64,000 bases of DNA from an uncultured Pseudomonadales bacterium. GTDB taxonomy: Bacteria > Pseudomonadota > Gammaproteobacteria > Pseudomonadales > Pseudohongiellaceae. The notes below the pieces were generated by a model. That model ran no database searches. It was given only the letters and a program-made list of their open reading frames with translations, and was not told the DNA's origin. The position numbers and the translations under genes were made by a program. Positions 38,653 through 45,629 of the stretch are shown in pieces. The stretch spans positions 96,001 through 160,000 of the forward strand of contig CALTDI010000002.1 in assembly GCA_943842505.1 (NCBI GenBank), read 5' to 3'. Within the stretch, counting starts at the first letter, position 1. Each line of letters opens with the position of its first letter.

Positions 38653-38908
38653 ACTCTTATTGGTTTTATAGTTAATACGCTGGCTGGTGAAAGACTGCTG
38701 TGGGTTGCGGGCTCCTCTATGGGACAGCTAAAAATATGACCGGGCAAAGGCAGCTTGCGAGCCGTCCTGACCTTTGTGGACCTTCTCTCCTCCGGGCGTC
38801 TCATAAGCTAGAGCCTCTCAAGAAAGTCTAGCGATAAAATACACTACTGCTGCGACAAATAAAATAGCCCATGAGTACTCCAGAATACCCGCAAACCCCT
38901 ATGTTCGC

Positions 38909-38928
38909 TTCAGCTTCAATTCAGCTTC
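38909..38928 (+). promoter_or_regulatory. Direct repeat, candidate response-regulator operator
   Basis: TTCAGCTTC occurs at 38909-38917 and again at 38920-38928, a period of 11 bases, which is one DNA turn. OmpR/PhoP-family regulators bind such direct hexamer repeats on one face of the helix. The gene set downstream ends in an OmpR-type regulator and its kinase, so autoregulation is a reasonable reading. The sequence itself differs from the PhoP and PmrA boxes of enterics. Confidence 0.5.
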
Positions 38929-38931
38929 TAC

Positions 38932-38946
38932 TTGCTAGATTAGCAA
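38932..38946. promoter_or_regulatory. Perfect 6-bp inverted repeat TTGCTA-GAT-TAGCAA
   Basis: TTGCTA (38932-38937), spacer GAT, TAGCAA (38941-38946) form a perfect dyad four bases after the direct repeat. It could be an operator; nothing in it allows a regulator to be named. Confidence 0.35.
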
Positions 38947-39023
38947 CCTAGGCTGGTATTAAGGTGTGACTTAAACATCTTGTGCCAGACGATAAATGAG
39001 GCTTTGATCAGTGAGGATAGGAC

Positions 39024-39548
39024 ATGAACACTAGACTATTAGGCACATTGGCAGCATTGGGATTGCTATCCACTCAGGTATTCGCGGAAACCACTTACGC
39101 CACTGCGCCGGTAATTGAATCGCGCGCGATCTATGAGCTTGTCGAGATTTCAAGCCCCCAGGAGCAGTGTTGGGAAGAGGAAACCGCGATAGATCGTCAT
39201 GGTAATGGAAATCGCTCAAATACACCGGTGCTGGTGAGTACAATCCTGGGTGGAGCGATCGGCAACGCTGTAGGGCATAATAAGTCGAACCAGCGTGTTG
39301 GCGCGGTTCTTGGCGCTATGTTGGGACACTCAATAGGACGTGATATTATGCGTCGCAACGAACGACCGAGTAGCCGTGAATATCAGACAGTGCAGCGCTG
39401 TGAGACCGTATATCAGCAGCATGAAGAAGAGAGGCTGGCAGGCTATCAGGTTACCTATCTTTATAACGGGCAGGAGTATTCCGTAAGAACCAATACAGAC
39501 CCAGGCAAAGAGATTCGAGTCAGGGTGAGCATTCAACCGGTTTTATAG
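39024..39548 (+). CDS. Glycine zipper 2TM domain protein
   Basis: A protein of 174 residues with a signal peptide (cut near STQVFAETT). A glycine-zipper helix hairpin sits at about residues 70-115 (LGGAIGNAVGHN, GAVLGAMLGHSIG), as in the 17-kDa surface antigen family; the C-terminal part has two cysteines around the RCETVYQ segment and a short beta domain (YLYNGQEYSVRT). These proteins are membrane- or outer-membrane-associated, of unclear function. It is the first gene after the direct repeat. Confidence 0.85.
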   Translation: MNTRLLGTLAALGLLSTQVFAETTYATAPVIESRAIYELVEISSPQEQCWEEETAIDRHGNGNRSNTPVLVSTILGGAIGNAVGHNKSNQRVGAVLGAMLGHSIGRDIMRRNERPSSREYQTVQRCETVYQQHEEERLAGYQVTYLYNGQEYSVRTNTDPGKEIRVRVSIQPVL

Positions 39549-39600
39549 CCAGGCCGATTGTTGAATCTGATTATGGGGTTCTCGGATAACGAGGAATATT

Positions 39601-39927
39601 TTGAGCAAGACATCGATACTAAGTTTGCTAGTCGTATTACTCTTTGGGGTGGTCGAGCTAGCGCATGCCCAGAATATTCCCGTTCAACCGGCACAGATTG
39701 ACATTAACCGTAGCGATAATGCTGGAAACGCCACTCAGGCCAGACCGCGCGTAACGGAAAGGCAGGCGGTGGAGATCGCCAGGCAGCGTTTCGCTGGCAA
39801 TGTTCTACGAATTAGCCTGATCGGAGAAGGTGATAACCAGCGTTATCAGATTCGTATGGAGAACGAAGGCAAGCTATTTACTGTTTTCGTGAATGTCATA
39901 ACGGGCAGAATAAGCGGTGGCGGCTAA
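39601..39927 (+). CDS. PepSY domain protein
   Basis: A protein of 108 residues starting with TTG 39601, with a signal peptide (cut near ELAHAQ) and a C-terminal PepSY domain (ERQAVEIARQRFAGNVLRISLIGEGDN ... FVNVITGRI, shown in part). PepSY proteins often precede OmpR/PhoQ-like two-component systems and may inhibit or sense in the periplasm. The response-regulator gene follows after 76 bases. Confidence 0.85.
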   Translation: MSKTSILSLLVVLLFGVVELAHAQNIPVQPAQIDINRSDNAGNATQARPRVTERQAVEIARQRFAGNVLRISLIGEGDNQRYQIRMENEGKLFTVFVNVITGRISGGG

Positions 39928-40003
39928 GCCGATCGCGAGAGAATTAGGGAGCCTCTGAACAACTCTCTGATCGCTCTCTAGGTAGATATTGAGGTGGTTC
40001 AGG

Positions 40004-40681
40004 ATGCGATTACTCGTAGTTGAAGATGAAAGTTTGTTGCGTGAGCAATTGCAGCAGGGGCTTGCCAAACAAGGTTATGTGGTTGATGTGGCCGAAGACG
40101 GTAAGTCTGGTCTGTACTATGCGACCGAATACGACTTCGACGCTGCCATCATCGATCTGGGTTTGCCAGAAATTGATGGTATCTCCCTCATTCAGCAGGT
40201 TCGTGCGGCAGGCAAGGAATATCCAATCCTGATACTTACCGCGCGCGGTGACTGGCAAGACAAGGTTGCCGGCCTCGATGCCGGGGCTGACGACTATGTC
40301 GTTAAACCCTTCCAGCTGGAAGAAATCCTAGCCAGGCTAAATGCGTTGCTAAGACGCGCGGCAGGCTTTGCCAAACCAAAGCTCGAATTCGGTCAGCTTA
40401 GTCTCGATATTACTGCGAAGCGCTTGTTGGTAGATGAAGAAGCTGTCGACCTAACTGCTTACGAATACAAGATGCTTGAGTATTTGATGCTGCATCCGGG
40501 GCAGGTGATCTCGAAGACTGAATTGACAGAGCACCTGTACGCGCAAGATTACGACCGTGATAGCAATGTCCTTGAAGTCTTCGTTCGTCGCCTCAGACAA
40601 AAGTTGGATCCAGATCAGACCCTTAAGCCCATCGAAACGGTTCGCGGTCAGGGCTATCGATTTAGCCTTGAAGAATCATAG
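40004..40681 (+). CDS. OmpR/PhoB-family response regulator
   Basis: A protein of 225 residues from ATG 40004, preceded by GAGGTGG. The receiver domain carries the acidic pair (VVEDE), the phospho-acceptor Asp51 in AAIIDLGLPEIDG, and the K in DDYVVKPF. A winged-helix DNA-binding domain occupies about 125-222 (NVLEVFVRRLRQKLD, ETVRGQGYRF). It resembles PhoP/QseB-type regulators. The upstream TTG at 39989 would add five residues before the receiver and is rejected. Confidence 0.94.
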   Translation: MRLLVVEDESLLREQLQQGLAKQGYVVDVAEDGKSGLYYATEYDFDAAIIDLGLPEIDGISLIQQVRAAGKEYPILILTARGDWQDKVAGLDAGADDYVVKPFQLEEILARLNALLRRAAGFAKPKLEFGQLSLDITAKRLLVDEEAVDLTAYEYKMLEYLMLHPGQVISKTELTEHLYAQDYDRDSNVLEVFVRRLRQKLDPDQTLKPIETVRGQGYRFSLEES

Positions 40682-40714
40682 TCAGGCAATTCGAGTTAGT
40701 ATGGTCACTACTGT

Positions 40715-42118
40715 ATGACCACTTCTGAAGAATCATCAAATTATTCTATACAGACGCGACTCGTCATCTCGTTTAGCATTCTTTTGTTTGTGTTTTTAGG
40801 TCTTACCGGTGTGGTATTGGATCGAGCGTTTAGAAATAGTGTTGAAGCGGGTGCGGCCGAGCGCTTGCAGGTACAGATCTATCTTCTGCTGGGAGCGGCG
40901 GAGGTGTCTGATGGCGAGTTTTATTTCTTGGAAGACTTGCGTGAGCCAAAGTTTAGCCAGCTCAATTCGGGTCTCTATGGGTTCATCAGTCGGCCTAGCC
41001 TTGGTGAGTTATGGCGCAGTGACTCGGCGCTTGCCTTTTCTCTAGCCGATCCCCAAGTACTGCGTCAGCCGGTTCAAGTCGGTGAGACACAGTCTTCAAA
41101 AACACTAAGCGCAGAAGGAGACGAGTACTTCGTGCTGAGCTACGGCATTCTCTGGGAGGATGGTATTAGCGAGTACAGTTTTACTGTAATCGAAGATGCC
41201 GCTCCGTACTATTCAGAAATATCTAACTTCAGAACGAGTCTGTGGTCGTGGTTGGGCGGCGTGGCACTGCTGCTGCTGTTGATTCAGTTTTTCCTGATGC
41301 GTTGGGGCTTGTCGCCATTGCATAGGATGGCCAGAGATCTCAAGCAGATTGAGTCTGGAGAGAAAAATCAACTCGCCGGAAATTATCCCCAGGAGTTGCA
41401 GCGCGTAACGAATAATCTCAATGTGTTAATTGAGACAGAACGAAAACAACAGGCGAGATATCGAACTACGCTCGGAGATCTTGCGCACAGCCTGAAAACG
41501 CCGCTGGCGGTGATCGCGGGCACTATGCAGACGCTCTCTAGTAGTAAGGCCGACGATAAGGAGCAGCTCGATGCGGTAGATGAGCAGCTTGCTCGAATGA
41601 ATCAAATAGTTAGTTATCAGTTGCAACGGGCGGTGCAAACCAATAACCGTTCTTCGCTAGCCAGACAGGTGCAGGTAAAGCCCGTAGCGGAGAAAGTTCT
41701 TGATGCCCTGGCCAAGGTGTATAGAGACAAGTCAGTGTCGTTAGTCAAATTATTGGACGAGGACGCTGTGTTCTATGGAGACGAGCGTGATCTGCTGGAG
41801 GTGCTTGGCAATGTTCTGGATAATGCGTTCAAGTATGGCAGAGGCGAGGTCAGTATTCGGGCGAGTGTTGAAAACCATGACTCCTCTGGCTTACAAATTG
41901 TCATCGAGGATAACGGCCCTGGTATTAGTATTGAGAAACAGGAGTATGTGCTGCAACGCGGAGCCAGAGCCGATACTCTAGTGCAGGGGCAGGGAATTGG
42001 GCTGGCGGTTGTCACTGATATTGTCGGGAGTTATGGGGGCACCATAGAGGTTGGCTCGAGTAACTTAGGTGGTGCAAAAATCACGATGCGCTTCGTTTCG
42101 ACCAGGCAAGGCAGCTAG
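40715..42118 (+). CDS. PhoQ-like sensor histidine kinase
   Basis: A protein of 467 residues. Helix at about 13-35, periplasmic sensor of about 140 residues, second helix near 175-195, HAMP, HisKA with H-box in LGDLAHSLKTPLAVI, and HATPase motifs DNAFKYGRGEV, IEDNGPGI and GQGIGLAVV. The sensor is acidic, in line with PhoQ-like cation sensing, but ligand assignment is inference. The start codon lies beside a dyad (TGGTCA at 40702-40707, TGACCA at 40716-40721) that could mask it in RNA. It shares a stop CTAG with the TSUP gene. Confidence 0.93.
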   Translation: MTTSEESSNYSIQTRLVISFSILLFVFLGLTGVVLDRAFRNSVEAGAAERLQVQIYLLLGAAEVSDGEFYFLEDLREPKFSQLNSGLYGFISRPSLGELWRSDSALAFSLADPQVLRQPVQVGETQSSKTLSAEGDEYFVLSYGILWEDGISEYSFTVIEDAAPYYSEISNFRTSLWSWLGGVALLLLLIQFFLMRWGLSPLHRMARDLKQIESGEKNQLAGNYPQELQRVTNNLNVLIETERKQQARYRTTLGDLAHSLKTPLAVIAGTMQTLSSSKADDKEQLDAVDEQLARMNQIVSYQLQRAVQTNNRSSLARQVQVKPVAEKVLDALAKVYRDKSVSLVKLLDEDAVFYGDERDLLEVLGNVLDNAFKYGRGEVSIRASVENHDSSGLQIVIEDNGPGISIEKQEYVLQRGARADTLVQGQGIGLAVVTDIVGSYGGTIEVGSSNLGGAKITMRFVSTRQGS

Positions 42119-42873
42119 AACACGAGTCCAGCGATGACTGCACAGAGCGTCATTAGAAAGAGAAACCACTTGATGCTTTCCTGCGAGGCGCGAACGGCGA
42201 CTTTTACAGCGAGATGAGCGCCGGCCATTGATCCGGTGGCGAGAATCAGGCCAGGGATCCACCAGACCTGATCGAACGCTATGAATATCACCAGTGCGAC
42301 ACTCGTAAATGCCAGTGCGCAGGCTGTCTTCAGTGCGTTTGCGCGAAGCAAGTCATAGCGAAGTCCACCTGCTAGAGCGGCTAGAAGAATGAACCCAACC
42401 CCCGCCTGAACGAAGCCACCATAGACTCCAGCGGCGAACAGCCCCCACCAGGCGCCTCGGCTTTCACTAGGGGAGATATTCTGTGTGTCGGGAGGGGGCG
42501 CGATAACCGTGGGCTTGAGTAAAATGACCAGCGCCATCAGCAAAATCGTACCTAGCAGTATTGGCTTCAAGAAAAGATTGGGTATCAGTGCTGCCGCAAT
42601 AGCGCCGCCCGTGCCGCCAATTACGGTTGGGATGAGGATTGGAATAACGGCCGGTCGGTCCAGGGTTTCGTGCTTGTCATATCCTGCCAGGCCGACTAAG
42701 CACTGCATGGTAACAGCGACGCGGTTAGTGGCGTTGGCAATATCCGCAGGTAGGCCTAACACCATCAGCGCCGGTAGAGCGAGGTTCGACCCGCCGCCAG
42801 CAACAGTATTAATGCCGCCCGCAAAGAATCCGGTAATGCCAAGCAAAAGGACTGAGCTAAGGGTAATTTCCAA
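42115..42873 (-). CDS. TSUP (TauE/SafE) family transporter
   Basis: A membrane protein of 252 residues with about eight helices. It shows the family's paired repeat: GITGFFAGGINTVAGGGSNLALPALMV near the start and GLFAAGVYGGFVQAGVGFI in the second half (both shown in part). Family members export or import sulfonates, sulfite or organic anions. The start is TTG 42873 with AGGA upstream. A 24-base palindrome 54 bases before the start may be its operator. Confidence 0.88.
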   Translation of the reverse strand: MEITLSSVLLLGITGFFAGGINTVAGGGSNLALPALMVLGLPADIANATNRVAVTMQCLVGLAGYDKHETLDRPAVIPILIPTVIGGTGGAIAAALIPNLFLKPILLGTILLMALVILLKPTVIAPPPDTQNISPSESRGAWWGLFAAGVYGGFVQAGVGFILLAALAGGLRYDLLRANALKTACALAFTSVALVIFIAFDQVWWIPGLILATGSMAGAHLAVKVAVRASQESIKWFLFLMTLCAVIAGLVF

Positions 42874-42926
42874 GATAATTCCTAGCGCGGCTCAAACAGC
42901 AGAGTCTAAGTGATTGGGGCTCAAAA

Positions 42927-42950
42927 AAGGTACAATGTGCATTGTACCTT
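42927..42950. promoter_or_regulatory. 24-bp palindrome, candidate operator of the TSUP gene
   Basis: AAGGTACAATG (42927-42937), centre TG, CATTGTACCTT (42940-42950) form an 11-bp perfect dyad. It lies 54-77 bases upstream of the TSUP start and 64 bases from the CRP-like site. Length and symmetry suit a TetR- or LysR-type regulator, but no such gene lies next to it, so the regulator is unknown. Confidence 0.55.
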
Positions 42951-43013
42951 CGCATAGGCGCGCTCCATGTGGGCTGAAGGCGTTACTCTTCTGTGTCCTA
43001 GGGGCCAGTATGA

Positions 43014-43036
43014 TGTGAATTCTGTCACAGTATAAT
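43014..43036 (+). promoter_or_regulatory. CRP/Vfr-like site overlapping a consensus -10
   Basis: TGTGA-ATTCTG-TCACA (43014-43029) is a perfect match to the CRP half-sites with N6 spacing. TATAAT follows at 43031-43036, pointing rightward toward the pseudopilin gene. The site centre is only about 10 bases upstream of the -10, a spacing more typical of repression than of class I/II activation. No TTGACA-like -35 lies 17 bases upstream of the -10. Confidence 0.55.
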
Positions 43037-43300
43037 CAATTAAGTGTCTGAAATTATTAGTTCTTTTAGCCAAATCACAGTCTTTCGCAGAGGATTCTAT
43101 ACGGTTAGGCTTGATAGAACTACCGATAGCTATTCAATTGTAGCCGGCTTAACCGACAAACTACTTGTACAAATGCGTTATTTGGCCCGAGAATTCGGGA
43201 TTGTAGCCCTGAATTGAAGGGTTCTCAGAGGTTCTTGGTAGCGCCTGTGAAGAAGATTTGCTTTGAAACGGAAATTTCATGCTATACGGATTCCATCAAA

Positions 43301-43564
43301 TTGAAAAAATGTAATCAAAACAAGGGTTACTCTCTGATCGAGCTGCTGGTATCACTGGCTATTCTGAGCATTCTGTTGGCTGTGGCTCTGCCCAATTTTC
43401 AGGACACTATTGAGAGTAATGTGACTAATTCGCAAGCTAAGCTATTCATGACTACGCTTAACTTGGCGCGTAGTGAAGCGATTAAGCGCGGTATCAATGT
43501 GGGAATTTGTCCTAGCAATGACGGTCTAGATTGCGATGCGGCGAGCTGGTCTGTTTATTATTAG
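43301..43564 (+). pseudogene. Truncated FimT/GspH-type pseudopilin
   Basis: The frame from TTG 43301 gives 87 residues; the earlier TTG at 43214 would add 29 residues upstream and spoil the prepilin leader. A short leader ending KCNQNKG is followed by the YSLIELLVSLAILSILLAVAL helix (first part shown), then SEAIKRGINVGICPS ... CDAASWSV as in FimT proteins. FimT homologues continue another 60-70 residues after the WsxGW point; here the frame stops at SVYY. The last 39 bases overlap the convergent pseudopilin. I read this as a truncated remnant, though a short functional form is possible. Confidence 0.65.
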
Positions 43565-44026
43565 CTGTCTCGCTAAGCTTCTATCGCCAAAGTTCGGGCA
43601 GTAGGTAAAATTTCCATTCTGATAACGTGTACTTCCTAGCCTGGTGAGTTGCAGGTATTGCTTGTTCTGGAATGCTCGAAATTTGATGTGGCCTGCGCTA
43701 TTGGGAAAGGTGATGTGTCGCACAAGCCTATCGTCGTTATTTATCACTCGGTCACTATTGTAGTCGGTGAAGATTATGATTCCCTCCTGCCAGCTGCCAC
43801 CGCAGGTGAGAGCATCTGCAGATCGGCATAGCGTAACTGTTGTCGCATCTGCTATGGCTGAAGACTTTCCTAATTGGATCGCTTTGGCCAGTTTGCGAAG
43901 CGTTACTTCTCCAGAAACAGAGGCGAGCTGCTTTTCGAAGTTTGGGAGCGAAATAGCTAATAGTGCTGCGAGCAGAACCATGCACAAGAGTAATTCGAGC
44001 AGTGCCAGACCCAGATATCCTTTCAC
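43526..44026 (-). CDS. FimT/GspH-type minor pseudopilin
   Basis: A protein of 166 residues starting with GTG 44026. Short leader (VKG) and hydrophobic helix with the glutamate in ALLELLLCMVLL (variant of the FTLIEL motif), then IQLGKSSAIADATTVTLCRSADALTC and GSWQEGIIIFTDYN, which match GspH/FimT. Minor pseudopilins prime type IV pilus or type II secretion assembly. The nearby pilS-pilR supports the pilus reading. The C-terminus runs over the end of the convergent truncated pseudopilin. Confidence 0.82.
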   Translation of the reverse strand: MKGYLGLALLELLLCMVLLAALLAISLPNFEKQLASVSGEVTLRKLAKAIQLGKSSAIADATTVTLCRSADALTCGGSWQEGIIIFTDYNSDRVINNDDRLVRHITFPNSAGHIKFRAFQNKQYLQLTRLGSTRYQNGNFTYCPNFGDRSLARQLIINRPARRIAI

Positions 44027-44195
44027 CGAAGCACCGTCCTGTGACGCCGAGTTTTCTAGATAGATTAAGTGTAGTTCACAATAGTGGGCAGTGCGGCAGA
44101 AATGGAGATGATAGAAGCTATCTGCAACTATCTATATCGAGCGTGGCTTGATCTTTTTAGGCGCTGTAAAGCGCGGAGAAATTCAGGGTTGAAGG

Positions 44196-45593
44196 TTAGT
44201 CTAGGCCAAGTTTTTTCAATCTATAGCGCAGAGACCTGAAAGTCATGCCTAGCTTCTTGGCGGCTGCGGTTTTGTTCCATCGAGTTTCCTCAAGCGCTTT
44301 CTCGATAGCTTCGATTTCGATGGATTCCAAGTGCTTCTCGAGTGAAAAATCTTCTCCAATTACAACACTGTCTTCAGCCTCAGTGCTGCCTGTTTCGGGG
44401 CTTGTGTTGGTAGTTGCTACGGCGCTCGGTGCCCTGATAAATTCAAGATTTGATGCTTGAATAGTATTTGCTTCACAAAGCGTAGCGGCTCGCTGCAGGA
44501 TATTTTCTAATTCCCTTACGTTGCCCGGAAACCGGTACTTGAGCAGGGCTTCTAAGGCCTCATTGCTAAGCTGACAAACCTCGTCGGAATTTTCTTTGGC
44601 TATTTTGTTGAGAATGCTCAGGCAAAGCTGGGAGATATCGTCTTTTCGATCCCGCAGGCTGGGGACGGAAAGCTCAATTACGTTGAGTCTGAAATACAAG
44701 TCTTGACGTAGATGCCCTAGTTCAACTTCTTTAGTCAGGTTCTTGTGTGTAGCGCTTAAGATTCTGACGTCCACAGCTTGTTCGGCCTGTGAGCCGACAG
44801 GTCTTATAGACTTCTCTTGAATAACTCTTAGTAGTTTAACCTGCGTGTGCAGGGGTAGGTCGGCGATCTCATCAAGAAATAGAGTTCCTCCGTGAGCTGC
44901 TTGAAACAAGCCTTGTTTGTTGGTGTCAGCGCCAGTAAAACTTCCTTTGATATGGCCAAAGAGTTCGCTTTCGACAAGCTCTCGCGGGATTGCTCCACAG
45001 TTGACCGCGATAAAAGGTTCCTTGCTGCGAGAGCTGTGCTGATGTATCGCCCGTGCCGCCAGCTCCTTTCCGCTGCCAGATTCACCGCTGATATAAATAG
45101 GGGCTTGGCTGCGAGCCAATTTTCCGATCTGTTCTCTTAACTCTACTATGCGAGCCGACTGGCCGGTTATAGAGGGCCCGATTCGGGGACTTGCTATTCC
45201 CTTCAATGAGGCGTCGTCGAGCTGTTCTTGGGAGAGGCGTAAGGCTGAATTAACCATGTCCCTGAGTTTTTGCAGATCAACCGGCTTCGAAACGAAGTCG
45301 AATGCACCACTCTTGAGGGCTTTGATGGCGGCCTCGGTAGTACCGTGCGCTGTGATAACCGCAACGGGCATCTGGTTGTATTCTTTCTGTATGTATTCCA
45401 CCAGTTCGATGCCATCGCCATCTGGAAGGCGCATGTCGGTGAGGCATAAATTAAAACTCTCGGTCGACAGCAGGTGCCGTGCAGACGCCAAGTCCTCTGC
45501 ACTGCTAGTTGTTAGCGACATTCTACCGAGGGTGATTTCAAGGAGCTCGCGTATATCCGGCTCATCATCGACGATCAGAATTCTATTTGTCAT
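44196..45593 (-). CDS. pilR: Type IV pilus response regulator PilR (NtrC family)
   Basis: A protein of 465 residues: receiver domain (ILIVDDEPDIRELLE; Asp in LTDMRLPDGDG), AAA+ sigma54-activation domain with Walker A GESGSGKELAARAI, the sigma54 loop as GSFTGA, Walker B GTLFLDEIADLP, and a Fis-type helix-turn-helix (NKTAAAKKLGMTFRSLRYRL). GSFTGA is the form seen in PilR. It activates pilin transcription from sigma54 promoters. It lies 36 bases after pilS. No pilA gene is in the window. Confidence 0.94.
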   Translation of the reverse strand: MTNRILIVDDEPDIRELLEITLGRMSLTTSSAEDLASARHLLSTESFNLCLTDMRLPDGDGIELVEYIQKEYNQMPVAVITAHGTTEAAIKALKSGAFDFVSKPVDLQKLRDMVNSALRLSQEQLDDASLKGIASPRIGPSITGQSARIVELREQIGKLARSQAPIYISGESGSGKELAARAIHQHSSRSKEPFIAVNCGAIPRELVESELFGHIKGSFTGADTNKQGLFQAAHGGTLFLDEIADLPLHTQVKLLRVIQEKSIRPVGSQAEQAVDVRILSATHKNLTKEVELGHLRQDLYFRLNVIELSVPSLRDRKDDISQLCLSILNKIAKENSDEVCQLSNEALEALLKYRFPGNVRELENILQRAATLCEANTIQASNLEFIRAPSAVATTNTSPETGSTEAEDSVVIGEDFSLEKHLESIEIEAIEKALEETRWNKTAAAKKLGMTFRSLRYRLKKLGLD

Positions 45594-45629
45594 GGTCTTA
45601 TCGCCATAGAAGATTCAATAGGGTGCATC

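Larger units (their letters stand above)
38653..39023. other. Intergenic region before the glycine-zipper/PepSY/two-component genes
   Basis: This 371-base stretch lies between divergent genes. It contains the 11-bp-period direct repeat at 38909-38928 and the inverted repeat at 38932-38946 described separately. No RNA gene is apparent. No clean -35/-10 pair was found. Confidence 0.55.

Noticed and set aside
43214..43300. Upstream TTG at 43214 as the pseudopilin start
   Set aside because: It would put 29 extra residues ahead of a prepilin leader that is normally about 6-10 residues.
43565..43700. Frameshift as the cause of the short pseudopilin
   Set aside because: The other two frames after 43550 do not continue the FimT pattern, so truncation fits better than a single-base error.
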